Shown: positions 52,593 through 61,338, counted from the stretch's first letter. The stretch is DNA of 64,000 nt from Rhizomicrobium sp. (GCA_037200385.1 JBBCGL010000001.1:4355418-4419417); one strand, 5' to 3'. The notes: generated by a model not told the origin, from the sequence alone. Numbers and translations: made by a program.

Positions 52593-54425
52593 ATGCCGCG
52601 TGAGATCCATACCGAGACCGTCCTTCGGGACGATGAGCCGCTCGACGAGGCGGTGGCGCTGTCGCGCGTCCCCGGCAAGCCCTTCGCCTTCATCTGGTTC
52701 CTGATCCGCACCCATTTTCCCGGCCGGGTCGCCGCGATGGCGGGTCTCGCGCTGCTCGCGACCAGCATCGAGGCCTTCACGCCGCTTGCCTTCTCGCATC
52801 TCGTCAATGCGATCACGCTGGCGGTGAAGGTGCATGGCGGGTTCGGCACGGTGCTGCCGTGGATCCTCACCCTCGCGGCGATCTGGCTGAGCGGCGCCTT
52901 GGCCTATCGCGCCTATGAGATGGTGGACGTGAACACCGGCCCGCGCATGCGCGGCCTCGCGCAGAAATATCTCTTCGTCTACCTGCTGGGTCATAGCCCG
53001 CGCTATTTCCAGGACAATTTCGCGGGCAAGCTCGGCCAGAAGGTCAAGCAGGCCGGGCAGGCGACCATCGGCATCCTCGGCATCGTCTGCATGGACGCGG
53101 TGCGTGTCTTCGGCCTCGTCGTGATCGGGGCGGTACTGATGGCGCTCCAGGCGCCCGCCTATGCGATCATCCTCGGGCTGTGGACACTGCTCTATCTCGG
53201 CGTCGTCTTCGCCCTGGCGCGGCGCTGCGTGGTGCTGTCCAAGGCGCTGTCCGACGAGGTGTCGACCTCGACCGGCCGGCTGATCGACGCGGTTTCGAAC
53301 GCCGACCTCGTGCGCGCTTTCGCCAAGGCGGTGTATGAGCGCAAATTCATCTCCTATTTCCTGGCGGACGAGATGAACGCCTCGCGCCGCCTGCGCTGGT
53401 TCCTCATCACCATGCGGCTGTTCATGCAGGTCGCGACGCTGCTCCTGCTGGTGGCGCTGGTCTGGGTGACCGCGCGGGACATCGTGGCCGGTGCGATCTC
53501 GCTCGGCGCCTTCACCATGATCTACCTGCTCGCCAACCAGATCGCGCGCGGCGTGCAGGAGCTGTCCTTCCGCATGCTCGACTATTTCGAGCAGCTCGGG
53601 ACGCTGGCCGAAGCGCTCGACCTCGTGAGCGCGCCGCACGAGATCGTCGATGCGGTCGACGCCCGGCCGCTGATCGTCAGCCGCGGCCATATCCGCTTCG
53701 AGAACGTCTGCTTCCGCCATCCCAACGGCTATCAGGTGTTCGAGAATCTCAATCTCGACATCCAGCCCGGCGAGCGGATCGGCCTGGTCGGCCCGTCCGG
53801 CGCGGGCAAGTCGACGCTGGTCCGCCTGCTGCGCCGCCAGTTCGAGCCGCAGCATGGCCGCATCACCATCGACGGCCAGGACATCGCGCGGGTCACCTGG
53901 AATTCGCTCAACGAGGCGATCGCCGAGGTGCAGCAGATGCCCGGCGTCTTCCACCGCAATGTCCGCGACAATATCCGCTACGCCCGCCCTCTGGCCCCGG
54001 CCGAGGAGGTCGAGAGTGCAGCGCGCCAGGCGCATGCCCACGACTTCATCGCCGAGCGCGACGAGGGCTACGACATGATCGTCGGCGAGCAGGGCATCAA
54101 GCTCTCCGGCGGCGAGCGCCAGCGCGTCGCCATCGCTCGCGCCTTGGTGAAGGACGCGAAGATATTGGTGCTCGACGAAGCGACCTCGTCCCTCGATTCC
54201 GAGAGCGAGCACCTGATACAGTCGGCGCTATGGACGCTGGTGCAGGGCCGCACGGTGATCGCCATCGCACACCGGCTTTCGACCATCGCGGGCATGGACC
54301 GCGTGGTCTATCTCGACAACGGCAAGATCCTCGAAGACGGCCCGCACCGCGAGCTGCTGGCGAACAACGGACCGTATTCGCGCCTGTGGAACCGGCAGAT
54401 GGGCGGCTTCATCGACGCGGCTTAG
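52593..54425 (+). CDS. ABC exporter with fused membrane and ATPase domains
   Basis: A 610-residue half-transporter. Six membrane helices occupy about residues 30-320 (GLALLATSIEAFTPLAF, WILTLAAIWLSGALAY, LVVIGAVLMALQAPAY and others). The ATPase has GPSGAGKST (Walker A near 401), SGGERQR signature, ILVLDEATSSLD (Walker B) and AHRLSTI. It should homodimerise and export a lipid, peptide or drug; no neighbour suggests which. ATG 52593 is followed by a polar MPREIHTETV start. Confidence 0.93.
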   Translation: MPREIHTETVLRDDEPLDEAVALSRVPGKPFAFIWFLIRTHFPGRVAAMAGLALLATSIEAFTPLAFSHLVNAITLAVKVHGGFGTVLPWILTLAAIWLSGALAYRAYEMVDVNTGPRMRGLAQKYLFVYLLGHSPRYFQDNFAGKLGQKVKQAGQATIGILGIVCMDAVRVFGLVVIGAVLMALQAPAYAIILGLWTLLYLGVVFALARRCVVLSKALSDEVSTSTGRLIDAVSNADLVRAFAKAVYERKFISYFLADEMNASRRLRWFLITMRLFMQVATLLLLVALVWVTARDIVAGAISLGAFTMIYLLANQIARGVQELSFRMLDYFEQLGTLAEALDLVSAPHEIVDAVDARPLIVSRGHIRFENVCFRHPNGYQVFENLNLDIQPGERIGLVGPSGAGKSTLVRLLRRQFEPQHGRITIDGQDIARVTWNSLNEAIAEVQQMPGVFHRNVRDNIRYARPLAPAEEVESAARQAHAHDFIAERDEGYDMIVGEQGIKLSGGERQRVAIARALVKDAKILVLDEATSSLDSESEHLIQSALWTLVQGRTVIAIAHRLSTIAGMDRVVYLDNGKILEDGPHRELLANNGPYSRLWNRQMGGFIDAA

Positions 54426-54456
54426 AGTCGATTTGGTTTGAATGGAATCACCGAAG

Positions 54457-54559
54457 CCGTCATCGCCCGCTTTATGCGGGCGATCCATCTTGTTTCCGAC
54501 GGAACGGCAATTGGGTTGCCCGGACAGGCCTGGCGACCGCGTGGGCCGGGCAATGACGG
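54457..54559. repeat. Cloverleaf-like palindromic repeat next to the insertion sequence
   Basis: CCGTCAT (54457-54463) and ATGACGG (54553-54559) close the element. Inside are CCCGCTTTATGCGGG (54466-54480) and GTTTCCGACGGAAC hairpins, and an ATTGGGTTGCCCGGACA stretch identical to part of the repeat at 48781-48864. The insertion sequence begins 31 nt after it. Confidence 0.75.
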
Positions 54560-54589
54560 GTGGGTTTTCTCGAGCCGAAATTGCTCTAT

Positions 54590-56082
54590 CAGGCTGTTGA
54601 AGAAGTCTCTGGCGGCGCGTTTGGGATCGTGATTCCCTTTGGGCGGGTCGGCCGAGGGATGGACGATGCGTGGAAGCGACGAGCGGTCCGGGGCGCTGTT
54701 CAGTTACGTGGATTTGGAGTCCCGGGTTCGCCATGACCATCCTCTGCGGGTGATCCGGGAAATTGCGAACGCGGCGTTGATGGATCTGTCGAAGGACTTC
54801 GACGAGCTCTACACGGACTTTGGCCGTCCCTCGATCGCGCCGGAGAAGCTGTTGCGGGCGACGCTGTTGCAGGCGTTCTACGGTGTGCGCTCGGAGCGGC
54901 TGCTGATGGAACGGATAGAGTTTGACCTTCTGTTCCGCTGGTTCGTCGGGCTTGGGGTGGATGATCCGGCATGGGACCACTCGGTGTTCTCGAAGAACCG
55001 GGATCGGCTGCTTCAAGGTGACATCGCGGCCAAGTTCCTGAACGCGATCCTGGCTCAGCCTCGAGTGAAGCGGCTTCTGTCGAGCGAGCACTTCTCGGTG
55101 GATGGGACGCTGATCGAGGCGTGGGCTTCGCTCAAGAGCTTCCGCAGGAAGGACGGCGCCGACAACGACCAGGATGGTCCGGGCCGCAACGCCGAGCGCA
55201 GCTTCCACAAGGAGAAACGCTCCAACGAGACCCATGAGAGCACGACCGATCCTGAGGCCAAGCTCTACAAGAAGGGCGATGGCCAGCCGGCCAAGCTCTG
55301 CTACATGGGGCATGCGCTGATGGAGAACCGCCACGGCCTGGCGGTCTTAGGCCAGGCGAGCCAAGCCAACGGCATGGCCGAACGGGACCAAGCGCTGACG
55401 CTGGTGGATCGCCATCGTCCCCGGCGACGACGGCGGATCACGCTAGGCGCCGACAAGGCCTATGACGTGGAGGCCTTCGTCGAGGCGCTTAGGGCGCGCG
55501 CGATCACGCCGCACGTCGCCATCGATGGGCATTTGAGCAAGACCGGCAAGCCGCGCAAGACGGCCATCGACAACCGGACGCTGCGCCATTGCGGTTATGC
55601 CGTGAGCCAAGTCTGCCGCAAGCGCATCGAAGAGGTGTTCGGTTGGATCAAGGCATCGGCCGGCTTGGCCAAGGTCAAGGTCCGTGGGCTGGCGCGTGTC
55701 AATGCCACCTTCGTCATGGCCTTGTCCGCCTACAACCTCATCCGCCTGCCCAAACTCCTGGCGGTGCCGGCATGACGCTGAAGGGCAAATGGCGCGTCGT
55801 CGAGACGCCGGGATATGACATGGCCGGGCCGGGCTCCTACATCCTGTTCGATAAGGATGGGGGCGAGTTCGCCCTGGATTGCCTCACCGGTTCCTTCCAG
55901 GGCGCCTGCGCAAGCGATGCCATCGAGTTCGAATGGTCAGGAAACGACGAAATGGACGAAGCTTCCGGCGAGGGATGGGCCGAGATCAAAACCGACGACT
56001 CCCTCGAAGGCGAAATCTCCCTCCAAAACGGCGACGACATCCCCTTCATCGCCCGTCGGCAAAAGACTTCTTCAACAGCCTG
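54590..56082 (+). mobile_element. IS5-type insertion sequence with passenger ORF
   Basis: Perfect 19-bp terminal inverted repeats (54590-54608 CAGGCTGTTGAAGAAGTCT and 56064-56082) bound a 1493-bp element containing a transposase gene and a small passenger gene in the same direction. The flanking tetranucleotides are CTAT (54586-54589) and CTAA (56083-56086), an imperfect match to the YTAR target duplications known for the IS5 group. The element lies between a palindromic repeat and radA. Confidence 0.85.
54666..55775 (+). CDS. IS5-family transposase
   Basis: A 369-residue DDE transposase. The N-terminal DUF772-like helix region reads APEKLLRATLLQAFYGVRSERLLMERI, then FSVDGTLIEAWAS holds the first catalytic aspartate, GADKAYDVEAF the second and KRIEEVFGWIKASAG the glutamate. 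A GHLSKTGKPRK-like basic stretch precedes the last motif. ATG 54666 follows GAGGGA (54654-54659) by 6 nt; the in-frame TTG at 54639 is less likely. No frameshift is seen, so it may be active. Its stop overlaps the passenger ATG. Confidence 0.93.
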   Translation: MRGSDERSGALFSYVDLESRVRHDHPLRVIREIANAALMDLSKDFDELYTDFGRPSIAPEKLLRATLLQAFYGVRSERLLMERIEFDLLFRWFVGLGVDDPAWDHSVFSKNRDRLLQGDIAAKFLNAILAQPRVKRLLSSEHFSVDGTLIEAWASLKSFRRKDGADNDQDGPGRNAERSFHKEKRSNETHESTTDPEAKLYKKGDGQPAKLCYMGHALMENRHGLAVLGQASQANGMAERDQALTLVDRHRPRRRRRITLGADKAYDVEAFVEALRARAITPHVAIDGHLSKTGKPRKTAIDNRTLRHCGYAVSQVCRKRIEEVFGWIKASAGLAKVKVRGLARVNATFVMALSAYNLIRLPKLLAVPA

Positions 56083-56086
56083 CTAA
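55772..56086 (+). CDS. IS passenger protein of unknown function
   Basis: A 104-residue acidic protein (MTLKGKWRVVETPGYDMAGP, then YILFDKDGGEFALDCLTGS and DDSLEGEISLQNGDD). Its ATG overlaps the transposase stop by 4 nt. The last residues (KTSSTAC) are encoded by the right inverted repeat, and the stop TAA (56084-56086) lies outside the element in the flanking CTAA, so the reading frame depends on the insertion site. The sequence resembles a small beta-rich domain. No function can be assigned. Confidence 0.7.
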   Translation: MTLKGKWRVVETPGYDMAGPGSYILFDKDGGEFALDCLTGSFQGACASDAIEFEWSGNDEMDEASGEGWAEIKTDDSLEGEISLQNGDDIPFIARRQKTSSTAC

Positions 56087-56146
56087 CCGGTCTGTCTGTG
56101 CATCGGCGATAAGTTCAGGGCTTGACGCCCATGTTATGATCGAATC

Positions 56147-57541
56147 ATGGCCCGCTCCACCGCCTCTTTCGTCTGCCAGTCCTGCGGCACCACCGCGCCC
56201 AAATGGTCGGGGCGCTGCGAATCCTGCGGCGGCTGGAACACCATCACCGAGGAAGGCGCCCCGGCCCCGATCGGCGCAGGCGCCGCCAAGCGCGTGAAGG
56301 GCCGCCGCTTCGCGCTGGAAGACCTCAAGACCGAGGACAAGGAGCCGCCGCGCCGCGTCACCGGCATCGCGGAGTTCGACCGCGTCACCGGCGGCGGCAT
56401 CGTGCCGGGCTCGGCGCTTTTGATCGGCGGCGATCCGGGCGTCGGCAAGTCGACGCTGATCCTGCAGGCGCTCGCCGCCTTCGCGCAGAACGGCGGCAAG
56501 GCGGTCTACATCTCGGGCGAGGAGGCGATGGCGCAGGTCCGCCTGCGCGCCGCCCGCATGGGCGTCTCGGACATGCCGGTGGCGCTGGGCGCCGCGACCA
56601 ATATCGAGGACATCCTCGCGACGCTCGAAGCGGGACAGCGCCCCGACATCGTCGCCATCGATTCCATCCAGACGATCTGGACCGGCGCGCTCGAAGCCGC
56701 CCCCGGCACCATCGCGCAGGTGCGCACCGCGTCCTTCGATCTCGTGCGCTACGCCAAGTCGACCGGCGCCGCGGTGATCCTTGTCGGCCACGTCACCAAG
56801 GACGGGCAGATCGCCGGCCCCAAGGCGGTCGAGCATCTGGTCGACGCCGTGCTCTATTTCGAAGGCGAGCGCGGCCACCATTTCCGCGTGCTGCGCGCGG
56901 TGAAGAACCGCTTCGGACCGACCGACGAGATCGGCGTGTTCGAGATGACAGGCAAGGGCCTCGCCGAGGTCGCCAATCCCTCGGCGCTGTTCCTCGGCGA
57001 CCGCCACAGCACCTCGCCCGGCACCGCGGTGTTCGCCGGCCTCGAAGGCACGCGGCCGCTGCTGGTGGAGATCCAGGCGCTGGTCGCGACCGCCGGCTAC
57101 GGTAGCCCACGCCGGGCCGTGGTCGGCTGGGACACCGGCCGCCTCGCGATGATCCTCGCCGTGCTGGACGCGCGGGGCGGCCTGGGGGTCAGCGCCTCGG
57201 ACGTCTATTTGAACGTCGCCGGCGGGCTCAAAGTCGGGGAGCCGGCGGCCGACCTGGCGGCCGCGGCGGCCCTGATTTCCTCTTTTGCCGGCCGGCCACT
57301 GCCGAAGGAGACCGTTTTCTTCGGCGAAATCAGTCTTTCGGGCGACGTCCGGCCGGCACCGCAAACCGAGCTGCGCCTCAAGGAAGCCGCCAAACTGGGC
57401 TTTTCCACCGCCGTGGTGCCGGTCGGCACCAAGGTCGAGGGCTCCGGCATCGCGCTCCGGCCGATCCGGGACGTCGCCGAGCTGATCGAACTTGCCGGGG
57501 CGGACCGCGCCGAGCCGCGGCGTGATACAGTGCGGCCATGA
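56147..57541 (+). CDS. radA: DNA repair protein RadA
   Basis: A 464-residue RadA/Sms, a RecA-like helicase that extends branches in recombination. An N-terminal zinc finger uses Cys10, Cys13, Cys24 and Cys27 (FVCQSC and RCESC), Walker A is GGDPGVGKST near residue 97, the KNRFG signature follows near 250 and a LonC-like tail ends it. Just 60 nt separate it from the insertion sequence. TATGAT at 56135-56140 lies 6 nt upstream of the ATG, a possible -10 box, so the new promoter context may matter. Its stop overlaps the next gene by 4 nt. Confidence 0.96.
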   Translation: MARSTASFVCQSCGTTAPKWSGRCESCGGWNTITEEGAPAPIGAGAAKRVKGRRFALEDLKTEDKEPPRRVTGIAEFDRVTGGGIVPGSALLIGGDPGVGKSTLILQALAAFAQNGGKAVYISGEEAMAQVRLRAARMGVSDMPVALGAATNIEDILATLEAGQRPDIVAIDSIQTIWTGALEAAPGTIAQVRTASFDLVRYAKSTGAAVILVGHVTKDGQIAGPKAVEHLVDAVLYFEGERGHHFRVLRAVKNRFGPTDEIGVFEMTGKGLAEVANPSALFLGDRHSTSPGTAVFAGLEGTRPLLVEIQALVATAGYGSPRRAVVGWDTGRLAMILAVLDARGGLGVSASDVYLNVAGGLKVGEPAADLAAAAALISSFAGRPLPKETVFFGEISLSGDVRPAPQTELRLKEAAKLGFSTAVVPVGTKVEGSGIALRPIRDVAELIELAGADRAEPRRDTVRP

Positions 57542-58200
57542 GTCTCGCCTTTTCCTTCGTCGATCTGCTGGTCGTGCTGGTGATCCTCGGCTCGGCGGCC
57601 TATGCGACCTGGCGCGGCTTCGTCTCGGAATCGCTCGGCATCGTCGCCTGGGCGGCCGCGGCCTTCGCGGCGCTCTATCTCGGTCCCTGGGTCGGGCGCA
57701 TGATGCATGCGCTGATTGCGACGCCCTGGATCGCCACCGTCGCGGGTTACGGCCTCGCCTTCATCATCATCTTCATCCCGCTGCAATTCGCCAGCCACCG
57801 CTTCTCCGAAGGCGTGAAGCGCTCGGCGGTCGGCCCGCTCGACCGCGTGCTGGGCGCAACCTTCGGTATCGTGCGCGGCCTCGCGATCCTCGGCATCGCC
57901 TATATCGTCTTCACCGCCTTCGTCCCGATCCTGCAGCAGCCGCTCTGGCTGCGCGAAGCGCGGACGCTGCCGATGATCCAGGCCTCGGCACAGGTCCTGA
58001 CCGATCTGGTTCCCGATCGCGGCGAGCATCATGATTCGGTCGCTCCGCCGCCATCGACGCCCGTCGTCACGCCGGCCGCGAAGCCCAAACCGGAACACGC
58101 GCGGCCCAAGCCGGTAAAAAAGAAGCACACCAAAAAGGGCGCTGGCGCCGCCGACCGCCGCGCGCTAGACAGACTTTTCGAGGCGACAGGCAACCGATGA
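57538..58200 (+). CDS. cvpA: CvpA-family membrane protein
   Basis: A 220-residue protein with four membrane helices in the first 140 residues (LVVLVILGSAAYATWRGF, SLGIVAWAAAAFAALYLG, VAGYGLAFIIIFIP, VRGLAILGIAYIVF). The WRGFVSESLGIVAW block is the CvpA signature, and the Pro/Lys-rich tail (PKPEHARPKPVKKK) is cytoplasmic. Gene order cvpA-purF matches the family in many bacteria. It overlaps radA and purF by 4 nt each. Confidence 0.92.
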   Translation: MSLAFSFVDLLVVLVILGSAAYATWRGFVSESLGIVAWAAAAFAALYLGPWVGRMMHALIATPWIATVAGYGLAFIIIFIPLQFASHRFSEGVKRSAVGPLDRVLGATFGIVRGLAILGIAYIVFTAFVPILQQPLWLREARTLPMIQASAQVLTDLVPDRGEHHDSVAPPPSTPVVTPAAKPKPEHARPKPVKKKHTKKGAGAADRRALDRLFEATGNR

Positions 58201-59660
58201 CCGGCCTTTCCGAGGACCACCACGACGACAAGCCGCACGAGGAGTGCGGCGTTTTCGGCGTTTTCGGCCATGCCGGCGCCGGTCCGCTGACCGTGCTCGG
58301 CCTGCACGCGCTGCAGCACCGCGGCCAGGAGGCCACGGGGATCGTGACCTATCACGAGGGCCAATTCGTCGCGGAGCGCCATGCCGGGCTCGTCGGCGAC
58401 GTCTTCGGGGACCGCAACCGCGAGCGGGTCAGCCGCCTGCAGGGCGCCTTCGCAATCGGCCACAACCGCTATGCCACCGCCGGTGGCTCCAACCCGCGCA
58501 ACATCCAGCCGATGTTCGCCGAGCTTGTCGGCGGCGGCCTCGCGCTCGCCCATAACGGCAACCTGACCAATGCCCGCGCGCTGCGCGCCGAGCTGGTGGC
58601 CGAGGGCCGCATCTTCCAGTCGAGTTCCGACACCGAGGTGATCATCCATCTCGCGGCGCGCAGCACCTATCGCCCGATCGTCGACAAGCTGATCGACGCG
58701 CTGAAGAAGGTGCATGGCGCCTATTCGCTGGTGGCGCTGACCTCCAAGAAGCTGATCGGGGTGCGCGATCCCTGGGGCGTGCGGCCCTTGGTGCTCGGCC
58801 AGCTCGACGGCGCCTATATCCTCGCCTCGGAGACCTGCGCCCTCGACATCATCGGCGCCGAATTCGTGCGCGACATCGAGCCCGGCGAGATGATCGTGAT
58901 CACCGCCGAAGGGATCGAGACCTATCATCCCTTCAAGCCGCAGCCGAACCGCTTCTGCGTCTTCGAATACATCTATTTCTCGCGCCCCGATTCGGTGGTC
59001 GAAGGCCGCAACGTCTACGAGCTGCGCAAGCGCACCGGCGCCCAGCTGGCGCAGGAATGGCCGGTCGACGCCGACATGGTGATCCCGGTGCCGGATTCCT
59101 CGATCCCCGCCGCCATCGGCTATGCCGCCGAGGCCGGGCTGCCTTTCGAGCTCGGCATCATCCGCAACCATTATGTCGGCCGCACCTTCATCGAGCCGAC
59201 CGACGGCATCCGCAATTTCGGCGTCCGCAAGAAGCACAATCCCAACCGGGCCACGCTGCAGGGCAAGCGCGTCGTGCTGATCGACGATTCCATCGTGCGC
59301 GGCACCACCTCCAAGAAGATCGTGCAGATGGTGCGCGATGCCGGCGCGTCGCAGGTGCATTTCCGCGTCGCCAGCCCGCCGACCGCGCATTCCTGCTTCT
59401 ACGGCGTCGACACCCCGAACACCGACGACCTGCTGGCGCACAAGGCGGATGTCGAGGCGATGCGCCGCGCCATCGGCGCCGACACGCTGGGCTTCATCTC
59501 GATGGACCGCCTCTATCGCGCGATGGGCAAGGACAAGCGCGACGCCGCGGCGCCGCAATTCTGCGACGCCTGCTTCTCCGGCGACTACCCGATCGAGCTC
59601 ACCGACATCTCGGGCGGCAGCCGCAACGGCCAGCTCTCGCTGCTGGCGGACGTGGCGTAG
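58197..59660 (+). CDS. purF: Amidophosphoribosyltransferase
   Basis: A 487-residue PurF, first step of purine biosynthesis (PRPP plus glutamine to phosphoribosylamine). A short propeptide precedes the nucleophilic Cys17 (EECGVFG), then NTN-hydrolase blocks GHNRYATAGGS and LAHNGNLTN. The PRPP-binding loop is VVLIDDSIVRGTTSKK. Cysteines in SCFYGVDTP and CDACFSGDYP fit the [4Fe-4S] of the B. subtilis type. It starts inside the cvpA stop. Confidence 0.97.
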   Translation: MTGLSEDHHDDKPHEECGVFGVFGHAGAGPLTVLGLHALQHRGQEATGIVTYHEGQFVAERHAGLVGDVFGDRNRERVSRLQGAFAIGHNRYATAGGSNPRNIQPMFAELVGGGLALAHNGNLTNARALRAELVAEGRIFQSSSDTEVIIHLAARSTYRPIVDKLIDALKKVHGAYSLVALTSKKLIGVRDPWGVRPLVLGQLDGAYILASETCALDIIGAEFVRDIEPGEMIVITAEGIETYHPFKPQPNRFCVFEYIYFSRPDSVVEGRNVYELRKRTGAQLAQEWPVDADMVIPVPDSSIPAAIGYAAEAGLPFELGIIRNHYVGRTFIEPTDGIRNFGVRKKHNPNRATLQGKRVVLIDDSIVRGTTSKKIVQMVRDAGASQVHFRVASPPTAHSCFYGVDTPNTDDLLAHKADVEAMRRAIGADTLGFISMDRLYRAMGKDKRDAAAPQFCDACFSGDYPIELTDISGGSRNGQLSLLADVA

Positions 59661-59662
59661 GA

Positions 59663-59712
59663 GCGAGTAGCGAGTAGGGCGATCCCGCTTGCAATCCCTA
59701 CTCGCTACTCGC
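59663..59712. repeat. Inverted repeat built from 7-nt units after purF
   Basis: GCGAGTAGCGAGTAGGG (59663-59679) pairs perfectly with CCCTACTCGCTACTCGC (59696-59712) around a 16-nt loop. The right side continues as four ACTCGCT-like 7-nt units (59700-59727). It lies just after the purF stop and may end its transcript. Confidence 0.7.
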
Positions 59713-59744
59713 TATTCGCTACTCGCCAATCGATGGTGCCCGCC

Positions 59745-60458
59745 ATGACCAAGCCCCTCTCGAACAAGATCGCGCTCGTCACCGGCGCGTCGCGCGGCAT
59801 CGGGCGCGCGGCGGCGATCGCGCTGGGCGCGGCCGGTGCGCATGTCATCTGCCTCGCGCGCACCTCGGGCGCGCTGGAGGAGGTCGATGATGCCATCCGC
59901 AAGGCCGGCGGCGCGGGCGCGACCCTGGTGCCGCTCAACATCCGCGATGCCGCGGCGCTCGACCGCCTCGGCCAGTCGATCTTCGAGCGCTGGGGCCGGC
60001 TCGACGCCTTCCTCGGCAATGCGGGATCGCTCGGCGTGCTGACGCCGCTCGCCCATCTGGATCCCAAGGTCTTCCAGGAGCTGGTCGAGGTGAACGTCAC
60101 CGCGAACTATCGCCTGATCCGCTCGCTCGATCCGCTGCTGCGGACCTCGGAGGCGGGGCGCGTGCTGTTCGTCTCCTCCGGCGCGGCGCGCAAGCACACG
60201 CCGTTCTGGGGGGGCTATGCGATGGCGAAGGCGGCGCTGGAATCCCTCGCGCTGACCTATGCCGCGGAATGCGCCACCACGCATGTGAGAGTGAACCTGC
60301 TCAACCCCGGCGCGATGCGCACCGCGATGCGGGCCCGCGCCATGCCGGGCGAGGATGCGCAGACCCTGCCGCCGCCCGAGGCCGTGGCGCCGCTGATCGT
60401 CGAGCTGCTGTCTCCGGCCAATGAAAAGAACGGCGAGCTGATCGGCTTCCGGGCCTAG
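59745..60458 (+). CDS. Short-chain dehydrogenase of unknown substrate
   Basis: A 237-residue classical SDR. TGASRGIG (13-20), GNAG (91-94), Ser145, Tyr158 and Lys162 (GGYAMAK) are intact. The ARTSGALEEVDDAIRKAGG and NPGAMRTAMRARAMPGED segments resemble the YciK-like alphaproteobacterial SDRs. Start at ATG 59745 puts the coenzyme motif at the normal distance; an in-frame ATG at 59733 is possible. The last nucleotides overlap the outer edge of a repeat region. Confidence 0.88.
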   Translation: MTKPLSNKIALVTGASRGIGRAAAIALGAAGAHVICLARTSGALEEVDDAIRKAGGAGATLVPLNIRDAAALDRLGQSIFERWGRLDAFLGNAGSLGVLTPLAHLDPKVFQELVEVNVTANYRLIRSLDPLLRTSEAGRVLFVSSGAARKHTPFWGGYAMAKAALESLALTYAAECATTHVRVNLLNPGAMRTAMRARAMPGEDAQTLPPPEAVAPLIVELLSPANEKNGELIGFRA

Positions 60459-60498
60459 GTTGGGTCCGTACTCAATTGCCCTGAGTCATTCAAAGGCT

Positions 60499-60599
60499 TG
60501 TCATGGCCCGCCGGAGAGCGGGCCATCCCGTTGGTGCGCTCGTGCTTTCGACGATTGTGGCGGCGTCACCTGGATGGCCCGCTTTTGCGGGCCATGACA
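60499..60599. repeat. Double-hairpin palindromic repeat
   Basis: TGTCATGGCCCGC (60499-60511) and GCGGGCCATGACA (60587-60599) are inverse complements, and GGCCCGCCGGAGAGCGGGCC and GGCCCGCTTTTGCGGGCC each fold alone. A further 9-bp inverted pair ACTCAATTG (60470-60478) and CAATTGAGT (60616-60624) flanks it. The 244-nt gap holds no gene. Confidence 0.75.
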
Positions 60600-60702
60600 G
60601 TGACACTGCGAATCCCAATTGAGTCCGGGCCTAGGCGGGCCGTAGCGATTGTTAACGAATTTGACCGCAGGTGACGCGGCCGGGGGGACCGGAGCCGCGA
60701 CG

Positions 60703-61266
60703 ATGTCTCAAATCCTTTCCGTGCCGGCCGCCGACGCGGCGCTCATTTCCCTCGATGCCGCCGTGAATCCCTTCGTCAAACAGGCCGTCGCCTATTGGCG
60801 CTCCGTGCGTGGAGAGAGGCGTTTCCCCGCGCGCGCGGACCTGACGCTGCGCGGCATGGCCGCCATTCTTCCCTATGTCGTCATCGTTGCCGTCATCGGC
60901 GAGGGCGCCGATTTCGAATACCGCTATGCGGGCGAGGCGCAACGGATCGCGTTCAAGGTTCCGCTAAAGGGTATCCGCGTGACCCAGATCGAAGCCGTCC
61001 TGCCGAAGCTGGGACATGTGCTGCGAGGTGTGTACGAGCAGGTCCGTGCGCAAGCCGTGCCGCTCCTCGTCCGCGGCCGCGTCGATCACGAGCCCGCGAA
61101 CTCGAAGCTGCTGTATCACGAGACCGCGTTTCTGCCGCTGGGCGCCGACGACGCGGCGGTCGACCATCTGCTGATCGCCGGCGTCCAGATTCCACAGCCT
61201 TACTGGGACATCCCGCCGGCCGAACTGTCGAACCTCACGAGCCAGATCCGCGCCGAACCCGGCTAG
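60703..61266 (+). CDS. PAS-domain protein (PAS_5-like) of unknown role
   Basis: A 187-residue protein with a PAS_5-like domain: the YWRSVRGERRFPARADL start followed by MAAILPYVVIVAVIGEGADFEYRYAG is the typical alphaproteobacterial pattern. The remaining domain ends with LLIAGVQIP. It contains no output domain. ATG 60703 follows GGAG (60691-60694) by 8 nt; the frame is open to 60649. Ligand unknown. Confidence 0.85.
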   Translation: MSQILSVPAADAALISLDAAVNPFVKQAVAYWRSVRGERRFPARADLTLRGMAAILPYVVIVAVIGEGADFEYRYAGEAQRIAFKVPLKGIRVTQIEAVLPKLGHVLRGVYEQVRAQAVPLLVRGRVDHEPANSKLLYHETAFLPLGADDAAVDHLLIAGVQIPQPYWDIPPAELSNLTSQIRAEPG

Positions 61267-61338
61267 CGGTTTTGGGTTGAGAAGACTTACCCCCCGGAAT
61301 TTGATGATTCCAGTCAAAACAAAGCCGCTCCAGGCCCG

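Noticed and set aside
52554-54212. A 552-codon frame opposite the ABC exporter
   Set aside because: The exporter has all ABC motifs; the opposite frame is Asp/Arg/His-rich without a domain.
54639-54665. A TTG start giving a 378-residue transposase
   Set aside because: ATG 54666 has a GAGGGA site 6 nt upstream; the TTG has no ribosome site.
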